Shown here: piece after piece, positions 31,525 through 40,720 of the stretch
How the letters are laid out: each line of letters begins with the position of its first letter
How positions within the stretch are numbered: the stretch's first letter is position 1
DNA from: Streptomyces abikoensis
GTDB lineage: Bacteria; Actinomycetota; Actinomycetes; Streptomycetales; Streptomycetaceae
DNA length: 64,000 bases
Direction of reading: 5' to 3'
Assembly: GCF_014648775.1 (NCBI RefSeq)
Contig: NZ_BMRT01000001.1
Coordinates: 1,178,001 to 1,242,000 of the forward strand
Translations under genes and position numbers: made by a program
Notes under the pieces: model-generated
The model's input: the letters and a program-made list of their open reading frames with translations, nothing else
What the model was told of the DNA's origin: nothing
Databases searched by the model: none

Positions 31525-33225
31525 ATGGCTGACACCCCTTCCCGCTCCCCCGCCGCCGCCCCGGCGCGGCGCAAGTCCGGCCGCCACCGAGGTGAAGGCC
31601 AGTGGGCCGTCGGCCACTTCACCCCGCTGAACGCCAACGAGCAGGTCAAGAAGGACGACGACGGTCTCAATGTGCGGACACGCATTGAGACGATCTACTC
31701 CAGGACCGGTTTCCACTCCATCGACCCCGGCGATCTGCGCGGCCGGATGCGCTGGTGGGGCCTCTACACCCAGCGCAAGCCCGGGATCGACGGCGGCCGC
31801 ACGGCCGTCCTGGCCCCGGAGGAGCTGGACGACGAGTTCTTCATGCTGCGGGTGCGCGTCGACGGCGGCCGGCTGACCACCGCGCAACTGCGCGTCATCG
31901 GCGAGGTCTCCCAGGAGTTCGCCCGGGGCACCGCCGACATCACCGACCGGCAGAACATCCAGTTCCACTGGATCCGGATCGAGGACATGCCCGAGATCTG
32001 GCGGCGGCTGGAGGCCGTCGGCCTGTCCACCACGGAGGCCTGCGGGGACACGCCCCGCGTGATCCTGGGCTCGCCCGTGGCCGGCATCGCCGAGGACGAG
32101 ATCCTCGACGGCACCCCGGCCATCGAGGCGATCCACCGCCGCTTCATCGGCAACCCCGACTTCTCCAACCTGCCCCGGAAGTTCAAGTCGGCCGTCTCCG
32201 GCTCCCCGCTGCTGGACGTCGCCCACGAGATCAACGACGTCGCGTTCGTCGGCGTCCGCCACCCCGAGCACGGCCCGGGCTTCGACCTGTGGGTGGGCGG
32301 CGGACTGTCGACCAACCCCCGGATCGGGGTGCGGCTCGGCGCCTGGGTGCCGCTGGACGAGGTGGCCGACGTCTTCGGCGCCGTCATCGGCGTCTTCCGC
32401 GACTACGGCTACCGGCGGCTGCGCAACCGGGCCCGGCTGAAGTTCCTCGTCGCCGACTGGGGTGCCGAACGGTTTCGCCAGGTACTGGAGGACGAGTACC
32501 TCGGCCGCCGGCTCACCGACGGCCCGGCCCCCGAACAGCCCCTCCACCGCTGGCGGGACCACGTCGGCGTCCACCGGCAGAAGGACGGCCGCTTCTACGT
32601 CGGCTTCGCCCCGCGCGTCGGCCGGGTCGACGGCACCACGCTCACCAAGATCGCGGAGCTGGCGGAGCAGCACGGCTCGAGCCGGGTGCGCACCACGGCC
32701 GAGCAGAAGATGATCGTGCTGGACGTGCCGGAGGAGCAGGTCCCCTCGCTGGTGGCGGGCCTGGAGGCGCTGGACCTGCGGGTCGCCCCCTCGCCCTTCC
32801 GGCGGGGCACGATGGCCTGCACGGGCATCGAGTTCTGCAAGCTCGCGATCACGGAGACCAAGGCGCGCGGCGCCTCGCTCATCGACGAACTCGAGCGCCG
32901 GCTGCCGGAGTTCGACGAGCCCGTCACGATCAACATCAACGGCTGCCCGAACGCCTGCGCGCGTATCCAGGTGGCGGACATCGGTCTCAAGGGCCAGCTG
33001 GTCACCGACGAGCGGGGCGAGCAGGTCGAGGGCTTCCAGGTGCACCTGGGCGGGGCGCTGGGCCTGGAGGCCGGGTTCGGCCGCAAGGTGCGCGGCCTGA
33101 AGGTCACTTCGGCGGAGCTCCCGGACTACGTGGAGCGCGTCCTGCGGCGCTTCCAGGCGGAGAGAACCGAGGGGGAACGGTTCGCCCAATGGGCGGCCAG
33201 GGCGGACGAGGAGGCGCTGTCGTGA
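31525..33225 (+). CDS. Ferredoxin-type sulfite/nitrite reductase
   Basis: 566 residues from ATG 31525 (AAGGA nine bases upstream). Duplicated ferredoxin-like half domains and siroheme/4Fe-4S domains are present; the cluster ligands are C432 and C438 (CTGIEFC) and C474 and C478 (NGCPNAC). It reduces sulfite to sulfide by six electrons. As first structural gene of an operon with cysH, cysC, cysD and cysN and a chelatase, assimilatory sulfite reduction is much more likely than nitrite reduction. The stop overlaps the next GTG as GTGA. Confidence 0.93.
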   Translation: MADTPSRSPAAAPARRKSGRHRGEGQWAVGHFTPLNANEQVKKDDDGLNVRTRIETIYSRTGFHSIDPGDLRGRMRWWGLYTQRKPGIDGGRTAVLAPEELDDEFFMLRVRVDGGRLTTAQLRVIGEVSQEFARGTADITDRQNIQFHWIRIEDMPEIWRRLEAVGLSTTEACGDTPRVILGSPVAGIAEDEILDGTPAIEAIHRRFIGNPDFSNLPRKFKSAVSGSPLLDVAHEINDVAFVGVRHPEHGPGFDLWVGGGLSTNPRIGVRLGAWVPLDEVADVFGAVIGVFRDYGYRRLRNRARLKFLVADWGAERFRQVLEDEYLGRRLTDGPAPEQPLHRWRDHVGVHRQKDGRFYVGFAPRVGRVDGTTLTKIAELAEQHGSSRVRTTAEQKMIVLDVPEEQVPSLVAGLEALDLRVAPSPFRRGTMACTGIEFCKLAITETKARGASLIDELERRLPEFDEPVTININGCPNACARIQVADIGLKGQLVTDERGEQVEGFQVHLGGALGLEAGFGRKVRGLKVTSAELPDYVERVLRRFQAERTEGERFAQWAARADEEALS

Positions 33226-33398
33226 GTGAGCGCGCCGCCCCCTTCTACTGCCCGTACTGCGGTGACGAGGACCTGCGGCCCGGTGAGCAGGGGCACGGCG
33301 CCTGGGAGTGCGGCGCCTGCAACCGCGCGTTCAAGCTCTCCTTCCTCGGGCTGCTGACCCGGGGCCTGGTCAAGGAGCGGGCGCATGAGCGGACTTGA
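33222..33398 (+). CDS. Small zinc-ribbon protein of the sulfur operon
   Basis: 58 residues from GTG 33222, overlapping the reductase stop. Two CxxC pairs (CPYCGDEDL and CGACNRAF) form a likely zinc ribbon. It overlaps cysH by 14 bases, so it is translated as part of the operon. Comparable short proteins sit between sir and cysH in other streptomycetes, as I recall; their role is unknown. It might assist metallocentre assembly or bind Sir or CysH. Confidence 0.8.
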   Translation: MSERAAPFYCPYCGDEDLRPGEQGHGAWECGACNRAFKLSFLGLLTRGLVKERAHERT

Positions 33399-34068
33399 GC
33401 AGCTGGCCCTGGACGCGGGCCGGGAGCTGGAGGACGCGCCCGCCCTGGAGATCCTGCGCTGGGCGGCCGACACCTTCGGCGAGCGCTTCTGCGTGACCGC
33501 CTCCATGGCGGACGCCGTCGTCGCCCACCTCGCCTCGCGCGTCCGGCCCGGCGTCGACGTGGTCTTCCTGGACACCGGCTACCACTTCCCGGAGACCATC
33601 GGCACCCGGGACGCGGTCGAGGCCGTGATGGACGTCCGGGTCCTGACCCTCACCCCGCGCCTGAGCGTCGCCGAGCAGGACGCGGCGCACGGGCCGCGGC
33701 TGTACGAGCGCGACCCGGACCTGTGCTGCCGGATGCGGAAGGTCGAACCGCTGGCGGAGGGCCTGGCCGGGTACGACGCCTGGGCGACCGGCCTGCGCCG
33801 CGACGAGTCCCCGACCCGGGCCGGCACGCCGGTGGTGGGCTGGGACGCCCGGCGCGGCAAGGTCAAGGTCTCCCCGATCGCCCGCTGGACCGAGGCGGAC
33901 GTGGACGCGTACGTCGCCGAGCACGGCGTGCTCGTCAACCCGCTGCTGACGGACGGCTACACCTCCGTCGGCTGCGCGCCCTGCACGCGGCGCACGCTGG
34001 CGGGCGAGGACGCGCGGGCCGGCCGCTGGTCGGGCACGGGCAAGACGGAATGCGGGCTGCACGGATGA
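33385..34068 (+). CDS. cysH: Phosphoadenylyl/adenylyl-sulfate reductase
   Basis: 227 residues from ATG 33385. The PP-loop-like start ASMADAVVAHL, FLDTGYHFPET and the ending ECGLHG identify the family. A CC pair (C114, C115 in DLCCRMRK) and a CxxC pair (C197, C200 in GCAPCTR) are the 4Fe-4S ligands characteristic of enzymes that use adenylyl sulfate directly. It makes sulfite for the upstream reductase. Both neighbours overlap it. Confidence 0.94.
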   Translation: MSGLEQLALDAGRELEDAPALEILRWAADTFGERFCVTASMADAVVAHLASRVRPGVDVVFLDTGYHFPETIGTRDAVEAVMDVRVLTLTPRLSVAEQDAAHGPRLYERDPDLCCRMRKVEPLAEGLAGYDAWATGLRRDESPTRAGTPVVGWDARRGKVKVSPIARWTEADVDAYVAEHGVLVNPLLTDGYTSVGCAPCTRRTLAGEDARAGRWSGTGKTECGLHG

Positions 34069-34649
34069 CGGAACCCCTGGCGAACGAGCTGCTGAACGAG
34101 CTGGAGAGGAACATGAGCGTGGGCGCCACCGTGTGGCTCACCGGCCTGCCGAGCGCGGGCAAGACGACGATCGCCCGTGCGCTCGCGGCCCGGCTGCGCG
34201 CCGAGGGACGGCCGGTGGAGGTGCTGGACGGCGACGAGATCCGCGAGTTCCTCTCGGCGGGCCTGGGCTTCTCCCGCGAGGACCGGCACACCAACGTCCA
34301 GCGGATCGGCTTCGTCGCCCACCTGCTGGCCACGCACGGCGTGACGGTGCTCGTGCCCGTCATCGCGCCCTACGCGGACTCCCGCGAGGCGGTGCGCAAG
34401 CGCCATCAGGCGAGCGGCACGGGCTATGTGGAGGTCCATGTGGCCACGCCGGTGGACGTGTGCTCCACGCGCGATGTGAAGGGCCTGTACGCCAAGCGGG
34501 CGGCGGGCGAGATATCCGGCCTGACCGGAGTCGACGACCCGTACGAGGTGCCGGCCGACCCGGACCTGCGGATCCCCGCGCACGAGCAGAACGTCGAGGA
34601 GTCGGCGGCGGCGCTGTACGCGCTGCTGGCGGAGAGGGGGTTGCTGTGA
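34065..34649 (+). CDS. cysC: Adenylyl-sulfate kinase
   Basis: 194 residues from ATG 34065, which overlaps the cysH stop as ATGA. An internal ATG at 34113 with GGAGAGG just upstream would give 178 residues beginning MSVGATVWLTGLPSAGKTT, nearer to typical CysC length, so the start is open. The P-loop is GLPSAGKTT; DGDEIREFLSAGLGFSREDR is the family substrate-binding segment. It phosphorylates adenylyl sulfate to PAPS. Presence with a cluster-type cysH means either APS or PAPS may be used. Confidence 0.93.
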   Translation: MTEPLANELLNELERNMSVGATVWLTGLPSAGKTTIARALAARLRAEGRPVEVLDGDEIREFLSAGLGFSREDRHTNVQRIGFVAHLLATHGVTVLVPVIAPYADSREAVRKRHQASGTGYVEVHVATPVDVCSTRDVKGLYAKRAAGEISGLTGVDDPYEVPADPDLRIPAHEQNVEESAAALYALLAERGLL

Positions 34650-35557
34650 CGACGGACAGCCCGTACGCCCTGACGCATCTGGACGCGCTGGAGTCGGAGG
34701 CGGTGCACGTCTTCCGTGAGGTCGCGGGCGAGTTCGAGCGGCCGGTGCTGCTCTTCTCGGGCGGCAAGGACTCCATCGTCATGCTCCACCTCGCCCTCAA
34801 GGCGTTCGCCCCGGCGGCCGTCCCCTTCGGGCTGCTGCACGTGGACACCGGGCACAACTTCCCCGAGGTCCTCGCCTACCGCGACCGCACGGTCGCCGAG
34901 CTGGGCCTGCGGCTGCACGTGGCGTCCGTGCAGGACTTCATCGACCGGGGCGAGCTGCGCGAACGCCCCGACGGCACCCGCAACCCGCTCCAGACGGTGC
35001 CGCTGCTGGACGCCATCGGCCGCCACCGCTTCGACGCCGTCTTCGGCGGCGGCCGGCGCGACGAGGAGAAGGCCCGGGCCAAGGAGCGCGTGTTCTCGCT
35101 GCGGGACGAGTTCGGCGGCTGGGACCCGCGCCGGCAGCGCCCCGAGCTGTGGCAGCTCTACAACGGCCGCCACTCCCCCGGCGAACACGTCCGCGTCTTC
35201 CCGCTGTCCAACTGGACCGAGCTGGACGTCTGGCAGTACATCGCCCGGGAGAAGATCGAACTGCCCTCCATCTACTACGCCCACGAGCGCGAGGTCTTCG
35301 CCCGCGACGGCATGTGGCTGGCCCCCGGCGACTGGGGAGGCCCCCGCGACGGCGAGCGGGTGGAGAGACGCCTGGTGCGCTACCGCACCGTGGGGGACAT
35401 GTCCTGCACCGGTGCCGTCGATTCGGGCGCCGCCACCATCCACGCCGTCATCGCCGAGATCGCGGCGTCCCGGCTCACCGAGCGGGGCGCGACCCGGGCC
35501 GACGACAAGCTGTCCGAGGCCGCGATGGAGGACCGCAAGCGCGAGGGGTACTTCTAG
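34646..35557 (+). CDS. cysD: Sulfate adenylyltransferase subunit 2
   Basis: 303 residues from GTG 34646 (GGAGAGGGGG upstream), overlapping the cysC stop by four bases. PP-loop motif LLFSGGKDSIVMLHLALKAF, then LLHVDTGHNFPEVLAYRD, FGGGRRDEEKARAKERVFSL, and the C-terminal DRKREGYF end shared by CysD proteins. With CysN it makes adenylyl sulfate from sulfate and ATP. Length normal. Confidence 0.96.
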   Translation: MTTDSPYALTHLDALESEAVHVFREVAGEFERPVLLFSGGKDSIVMLHLALKAFAPAAVPFGLLHVDTGHNFPEVLAYRDRTVAELGLRLHVASVQDFIDRGELRERPDGTRNPLQTVPLLDAIGRHRFDAVFGGGRRDEEKARAKERVFSLRDEFGGWDPRRQRPELWQLYNGRHSPGEHVRVFPLSNWTELDVWQYIAREKIELPSIYYAHEREVFARDGMWLAPGDWGGPRDGERVERRLVRYRTVGDMSCTGAVDSGAATIHAVIAEIAASRLTERGATRADDKLSEAAMEDRKREGYF

Positions 35558-35559
35558 CC

Positions 35560-36885
35560 ATGAGCACCGACACCGCCACCGACCAGGCCACCTCGCTCCT
35601 GCGCTTCGCCACCGCCGGAAGCGTCGACGACGGCAAGTCCACCCTCGTGGGCCGGCTCCTCCACGACTCCAAGTCGGTCCTGGCCGACCAGCTGGAGGCC
35701 GTCGAACGGGCGTCCCTGGGCCGCGGCCAGGACGCCCCCGACCTGGCGCTGCTCACCGACGGGCTGCGCGCCGAGCGCGAGCAGGGCATCACCATCGACG
35801 TCGCCCACCGCTACTTCGCCACGCCCCGCCGCCGGTTCGTCCTCGCCGACACCCCCGGCCATGTGCAGTACACCCGCAACATGGTCACCGGCGCCTCCAC
35901 CGCCGAGCTGGCCGTGGTGCTCGTCGACGCCCGCAACGGCGTCGTCGAGCAGACCCGCCGCCACGCGGCCGTCGCCGCGCTGCTGCGCGTCCCCCACGTG
36001 GTGCTGGCCGTCAACAAGATGGACCTCGTGGGCTACGCCGAGTCCGCGTTCGCCGCGATCGCCGGGGAGTTCGGCGCGTACGCCGCCTCGCTCGGGGTCC
36101 CCGAGGTCACCGCGATCCCGATCTCGGCGCTCGCGGGCGACAACGTGGTGACCCCGTCGGCGCACATGGACTGGTACGGCGGCCCGACCGTGCTGGAGCA
36201 CCTGGAGACCGTGCCCGTCGGCAGCGACCCCACCGACGAACCCGCGCGCTTCCCCGTCCAGTACGTCATCCGCCCGCGAACGGCCGCGTACCCCGACTAC
36301 CGGGGCTACGCCGGTCAGGTCGCCTCCGGCGTGCTGCGCGTCGGCGAACCGGTGACGGTGCTGCCCTCGGGGCGCACGAGCACGATCGCCGCCATCGACG
36401 GCCTGGCCGGGCCGGTGGACGTGGCCTGGGCACCGCAGTCGGTCACCCTGCGGCTCGCCGACGACCTCGACGTCTCGCGCGGCGACCTGATAGCCCCCAC
36501 CGGCACGGCGCCCGGCACCACCCGCGACGTCGAGGCCACCGTCTGCCACGTGGCCGACCGCCCGCTGCGCGTCGGCGACCGGGTCCTGCTCAAGCACACC
36601 ACGCGGACGGTGAAGGCGCTGGTCAAGGCGGTGCCGTCGCGGCTGGCCCTGGACGACCTCACCCAGCACCCGGACCCCGGCGAGCTGGCCGCCAACGACA
36701 TCGGCCGCATCGTCCTGCGCACCGCCGAGCCGCTCGCGCTCGACGCGTACGCCGACTCCCGGCGCACCGGCTCGTTCCTGCTGATCGACCCCGCCGACGG
36801 CACGACGCTGACGGCGGGCATGGCCGGGACGGCGTTCGCGGCGAGGACCCCGGTGGCGGCCGCCGACGACGGCTGGGACTTCTAG
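35560..36885 (+). CDS. cysN: Sulfate adenylyltransferase subunit 1 (GTPase)
   Basis: 441 residues from ATG 35560, two bases after the cysD stop. Elongation-factor-like GTPase with P-loop AGSVDDGKST, the switch segment EREQGITIDVAHRYF, DTPGHVQYTRNMVTGA and the NKMD motif (VNKMDLV). Domains 2 and 3 follow. There is no fused CysC domain, in agreement with the separate cysC gene. GTP hydrolysis drives sulfate adenylation by CysD. Confidence 0.96.
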   Translation: MSTDTATDQATSLLRFATAGSVDDGKSTLVGRLLHDSKSVLADQLEAVERASLGRGQDAPDLALLTDGLRAEREQGITIDVAHRYFATPRRRFVLADTPGHVQYTRNMVTGASTAELAVVLVDARNGVVEQTRRHAAVAALLRVPHVVLAVNKMDLVGYAESAFAAIAGEFGAYAASLGVPEVTAIPISALAGDNVVTPSAHMDWYGGPTVLEHLETVPVGSDPTDEPARFPVQYVIRPRTAAYPDYRGYAGQVASGVLRVGEPVTVLPSGRTSTIAAIDGLAGPVDVAWAPQSVTLRLADDLDVSRGDLIAPTGTAPGTTRDVEATVCHVADRPLRVGDRVLLKHTTRTVKALVKAVPSRLALDDLTQHPDPGELAANDIGRIVLRTAEPLALDAYADSRRTGSFLLIDPADGTTLTAGMAGTAFAARTPVAAADDGWDF

Positions 36886-36887
36886 CG

Positions 36888-36998
36888 ATGACCGGGCAGG
36901 CGCAGGACGCCTTCGCGACGTTCGACAAGGAGGGCGGCCGCATCGGCAGCGGTGCCCTCGGCAGCGGGCAGGGCGGAGTGGGGCGATGTGCGGGCTGA
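36888..36998 (+). CDS. Possible small ORF between cysN and the ABC importer genes
   Basis: 36 codons from ATG 36888, two bases after the cysN stop: MTGQAQDAFATFDKEGGRIG and then a Gly-rich end. Its placement mimics the tight spacing of the operon, but the ribosome site is absent and no family is known. It may be a remnant or a non-coding spacer. Confidence 0.3.
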   Translation: MTGQAQDAFATFDKEGGRIGSGALGSGQGGVGRCAG

Positions 36999-37053
36999 CG
37001 CCCGTCCCCGGCCCGGATACCGCCCATATCGCTGAACGAGAGGAACCCCCCTC

Positions 37054-38157
37054 GTGTCATCCCCCGCTCGCCGGCCACTGCCGGCGCTCGTCGCCGTGCC
37101 GCTGCTGGCCCTGGCTCTGGGCGCCTGCGGCTACGGCTCCCAGAAGTCCTCCGGCACCACCGCAGGCCCCGCGGCCGCCACCGGAGCGAAGCTCTCCGCC
37201 GGCACCGTGCGCATCGGCTACTTCCCCAACATCACCCACGCCACGCCGCTGGTCGGCGAGCAGGAGGGCATCCTCCAGAAGGAGCTGGGCACCACCAAGC
37301 TCACCTCGACCACCTTCAACGCCGGGCCGTCGGAGATCGAGGCGCTCAACGCGGGCTCCATCGACATCGGCTGGATCGGCCCCTCGCCCGCCATCAACGG
37401 CTATGTGAAGTCCAAGGGCCAGAGCCTGCGGATCATCGCCGGCTCGGCCTCCGGCGGGGTGAAGCTCGTGGTCGACCCCAAGAAGATCGGCTCGCTGGAG
37501 GACGTCAAGGGCAAGCGGATCGCCACTCCGCAGAAGGGCAACACCCAGGACGTGGCGTTCCTCAACTGGATCTCCGGGCAGGGCTGGAAGGTCGACCCGC
37601 AGAGCGGCAAGGGCGACGTCTCCGTCGTCCGCACGGACAACAAGGTGACGCCCGACGCCTTCAAGTCCGGTGCGGTGGACGGCGCGTGGGTGCCCGAGCC
37701 GACCGCCTCCAAGCTGGTCTCGGAGGGCGGGAAGGTACTGCTGGACGAGAGCACCCTCTGGCCGGACGGCAAGTTCGTCATCACCAATGTGATCGTGTCG
37801 AAGAAGTTCCTCGACGCCCACCCGGACGTCGTCGAGGCCGTGCTGCGGGGCTCGGTGAAGACCAACGCCTGGATCGCCGCGAACCCCGACCGGGCGAAGA
37901 CCTCGGCCAACGCGGCGCTGAAGAAGCTGTCGGGCAAGGACCTGCCGCCGGAGATCCTCGACCCGGCGTGGCAGTCCATCCGGACGACGGACGACCCGCT
38001 GGCCACCACCCTCCAGGCCGAGGCGGACCACGCGGTCAAGGCGGGGCTGCTGGAGAAGCCGGATCTGGCCGGCATCTACGACCTGGCCCCGCTCAACAAG
38101 GTCCTGGCGGCCGAGGGCAGGCCCACGGTCGACGCGGCGAAGCTCGGCAGGCAGTGA
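37054..38157 (+). CDS. Sulfonate/taurine-type ABC transporter substrate-binding lipoprotein
   Basis: 367 residues from GTG 37054. An N-terminal lipoprotein signal ends in LALGAC, with the lipid-bearing cysteine near residue 25. The SsuA/TauA-like fold shows VRIGYFPNITHATPLVGEQE, FNAGPSEIEALNAGSIDIGW and GVKLVVDPKKIGSLEDVKGK. It probably captures alkanesulfonates outside the membrane for the ATPase and permease that follow. Substrate specificity is inferred from family and sulfur-operon context. Confidence 0.88.
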   Translation: MSSPARRPLPALVAVPLLALALGACGYGSQKSSGTTAGPAAATGAKLSAGTVRIGYFPNITHATPLVGEQEGILQKELGTTKLTSTTFNAGPSEIEALNAGSIDIGWIGPSPAINGYVKSKGQSLRIIAGSASGGVKLVVDPKKIGSLEDVKGKRIATPQKGNTQDVAFLNWISGQGWKVDPQSGKGDVSVVRTDNKVTPDAFKSGAVDGAWVPEPTASKLVSEGGKVLLDESTLWPDGKFVITNVIVSKKFLDAHPDVVEAVLRGSVKTNAWIAANPDRAKTSANAALKKLSGKDLPPEILDPAWQSIRTTDDPLATTLQAEADHAVKAGLLEKPDLAGIYDLAPLNKVLAAEGRPTVDAAKLGRQ

Positions 38158-38212
38158 CGTGTACGCGGCAGTAGGGGCTCGTATGCCCGCTCCCCGACCA
38201 GGAGGTGACCGG

Positions 38213-39025
38213 ATGGCACCGGCACTGAGCACGAATACGTCCGCCACGACCGCGTCCGCCACGGCCGCCGTCGGCGAGGACCGGGCACCGGCGACGGGCG
38301 TCCGGATCGACCACGTCCACAAGAGCTACGACGGCCGTTCGGTACTCGACGACATCACCCTCGACGTCCGCCCCGGGGAGTTCGTGTGCCTGCTGGGCGC
38401 CTCGGGCTGCGGCAAGTCGACGCTGCTGAACCTGGTGGCCGGCCTGGACCGGCCGTCGGCAGGCACCATCGAGGTGCCCGGCGGCCGCCCGGCGCTGATG
38501 TTCCAGGAGCACGCGCTGTTCCCGTGGCTGACGGCGGGCCGCAACATCGAGCTGGCCCTGCGGCTGCGCGGCGTGCCGAGGGCGGAGCGCCGGGCGGAGG
38601 CGGAGCGGCTGCTCCGGCTCGTCCGGCTGGGCGGCTCGTACGGCAAGCGCGTGCACGAGCTGTCGGGCGGGATGCGGCAGCGCGTCGCGCTGGCGCGGGC
38701 CCTGGCGCAGGACAGCCGGGTGCTGCTGATGGACGAGCCGTTCGCCGCGCTCGACGCCATCACCCGGGACGTGCTCCACCACGAGCTGACGCGCATCTGG
38801 TCGGAGACCTCGCTGTCGGTGCTGTTCGTCACCCACAACGTCCGGGAGGCGGTGCGGCTCGGCCAGCGGGTGGTGCTGCTGTCGTCCCGGCCGGGGCGGG
38901 TGGTGCGGGAGTGGACGGTGGACATCCCGCAGCCGCGCCGGATCGAGGACGCGGCGGTGGCCGACCTGTCGGTCGAGATCACGGAAGAGCTCCGGGGGGA
39001 GATCCGCCGCCATGGCAGGGACTGA
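38213..39025 (+). CDS. Sulfonate-type ABC transporter ATP-binding protein
   Basis: 270 residues from ATG 38213, fixed by AGGAGGTGACCGG. Walker A GASGCGKST, Q-loop MFQEHALFPWL, signature LSGGMRQRVALARAL and Walker B VLLMDEPFAALD are all intact, then THNVREAVRLGQRV. It belongs to the nitrate/sulfonate/taurine (SsuB/TauB) group. It overlaps the permease gene by 14 bases. Confidence 0.93.
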   Translation: MAPALSTNTSATTASATAAVGEDRAPATGVRIDHVHKSYDGRSVLDDITLDVRPGEFVCLLGASGCGKSTLLNLVAGLDRPSAGTIEVPGGRPALMFQEHALFPWLTAGRNIELALRLRGVPRAERRAEAERLLRLVRLGGSYGKRVHELSGGMRQRVALARALAQDSRVLLMDEPFAALDAITRDVLHHELTRIWSETSLSVLFVTHNVREAVRLGQRVVLLSSRPGRVVREWTVDIPQPRRIEDAAVADLSVEITEELRGEIRRHGRD

Positions 39026-39944
39026 GACCGAACGCCCCCGGACGGGAGAGGGCTCCCGGGCCGGGGATCTCGCGGGCGGGGATCTCGCAGGTGGGGATCT
39101 CGCGGGCCTGGAGGCCGGCCTCGACGCCCTCGACGCGGTGCCGGTGAAGCGGACGCCGCTGCGGGAAGTGCTGCTGCGCAAGGTGCTGCCGCCCGTGGCG
39201 GCCGTCGTCCTGGTGCTGGTGGTGTGGAAGCTGCTGGTCCTGGCGGGGGTCACGGACGACTACAAGCTCCCCGACCCGTCGGCGGTGTGGGGCGCCCTGC
39301 GCCGGCTGTGGCTGGAGGGCACGCTCTTCGGCATCGTCTGGACCAGCGTCTCGCGCGGCCTGCTCGGCTTCCTCGCCGCCCTCGCCATCGGCACGCCGCT
39401 GGGACTGCTGGTGGCCAGAGTGCCGCTGATACGGGCGGCGCTGGGCCCGGTCCTGTCCGGGCTCCAGTCCCTCCCGTCGGTGGCCTGGGTGCCGGCGGCC
39501 GTCATCTGGCTGGGCATCACGGACTCGGCGATGTACGCGGTGATCCTGCTGGGTGCCGTGCCGTCCATCGCCAACGGCCTGGTCTCCGGCATCGACCAGG
39601 TGCCCCCGCTGTACCTGCGCGCGGGCCGCACGATGGGCGCGACGGGCGCGCGGGGGGCGTGGCACGTGCTGCTGCCGGCGGCCCTGCCCGGATACCTCGC
39701 CGGGCTGAAGCAGGGCTGGGCCTTCTCGTGGCGATCGCTGATGGCGGCGGAACTCATCGCGTCCTCGCCGGACCTGGGCCTGGGCCTGGGCCAGTACCTG
39801 GAGAACGCCCGCACGGACTCGGACATGCCGGGGGTGCTGCTGGGCATCGTCCTGATCCTGTTCGTCGGCATCGCCATCGACCTGATCGTCTTCAGCCCGC
39901 TGGAGCGCAGGGTGCTGCGCTCGCGCGGCCTGGCGACGCGGTAG
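39012..39944 (+). CDS. Sulfonate-type ABC transporter permease
   Basis: 310 residues from ATG 39012. A variable cytoplasmic tail includes three copies of GDLAG encoded by 15-base tandem repeats (about 39062-39107). Six hydrophobic helices and the EAA loop (LRAGRTMGATGARGAWHVLL) follow, as in SsuC/TauC. With the two preceding genes it forms a full importer. Confidence 0.92.
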   Translation: MAGTETERPRTGEGSRAGDLAGGDLAGGDLAGLEAGLDALDAVPVKRTPLREVLLRKVLPPVAAVVLVLVVWKLLVLAGVTDDYKLPDPSAVWGALRRLWLEGTLFGIVWTSVSRGLLGFLAALAIGTPLGLLVARVPLIRAALGPVLSGLQSLPSVAWVPAAVIWLGITDSAMYAVILLGAVPSIANGLVSGIDQVPPLYLRAGRTMGATGARGAWHVLLPAALPGYLAGLKQGWAFSWRSLMAAELIASSPDLGLGLGQYLENARTDSDMPGVLLGIVLILFVGIAIDLIVFSPLERRVLRSRGLATR

Positions 39945-39955
39945 GGGCGCTGCTC

Positions 39956-40720
39956 GTGGTCCTCCTCCTCATCGCCCACGGCAGCCGCGACCCCCGGCAC
40001 GCGGCGACGGTCGCCGCGCTGCGGCAGGCGGTCGCGGGGCGCCGGCCGGGGCTGCGCGTGGAGGTCGGCTTCCTGGACTTCTGCGCGCCGAGCGTGCCGC
40101 GCGTGCTGGAACGGCTGGCGGCGGAGGGCGTCGGGGAGGTGGTGGCGGTTCCGCTGCTGCTGACACGGGCGTTCCACGCGAAGGCGGACATTCCGGCGGT
40201 GCTGGCGGGCGCGGCAGCCCGGCTGCCTGAGCTGACCGTCCACCAGGCGCCCGTCCTGGGCCCGTCGTCCCTGCTGACGGACGCGCTGGAACGACGGCTG
40301 CGGCAGGCCGGGGTACGGGACGCCGACCGGAGCTCGACCGGGGTCGTCCTGGCCTCGGCGGGCTCATCGGACCCGGAGGCGATCGCGGTGATCGCAGAAA
40401 TCGCGCGGGAGTGGCGGCACGCGAGTGGTTGGTGTGCCGTGCGACCCGCGTTCGCCTCCGCTTCCACCTCCACCTCCTTCCCGAGGACGGAGGACGCGGT
40501 GCGCGCGCTGCGGCGCGCCGAGGGCGTACGGCGCGTGGCGGTCGCGCCGTACGTCCTGGCCCCGGGCCGGCTGCCGGACCGCATCGCGGCGGGGGCGCGG
40601 GGGGCCGATTTCGTCGCGGACGTACTGGGGCCGGCCCCGGAGGTGGCGGCGCTGGTGCTGCGGCGGTACGGGGAGGCGGCACGGGTGGCGCCTCGGTTGG
40701 CTGTGGCCGCTACCGGGTGA
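39956..40720 (+). CDS. Sirohydrochlorin chelatase (CbiX/SirB type)
   Basis: 254 residues from GTG 39956 with AGGGG upstream. The N-terminal half has the metal-binding histidines in LLLIAHGSRDPRHA and RAFHAKADIP. The C-terminal half repeats the fold (VVLASAGSSDPEAIAVIAEI), as in two-domain CbiX proteins. In this operon it likely inserts iron into sirohydrochlorin to make siroheme for sulfite reductase, though cobalt for cobalamin is possible. It starts 11 bases after the permease stop. Confidence 0.88.
   Translation: MVLLLIAHGSRDPRHAATVAALRQAVAGRRPGLRVEVGFLDFCAPSVPRVLERLAAEGVGEVVAVPLLLTRAFHAKADIPAVLAGAAARLPELTVHQAPVLGPSSLLTDALERRLRQAGVRDADRSSTGVVLASAGSSDPEAIAVIAEIAREWRHASGWCAVRPAFASASTSTSFPRTEDAVRALRRAEGVRRVAVAPYVLAPGRLPDRIAAGARGADFVADVLGPAPEVAALVLRRYGEAARVAPRLAVAATG

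Noticed and set aside
31525..33225. Nitrite reductase
   Set aside because: The siroheme enzyme family includes both, but every neighbour is for sulfate assimilation.
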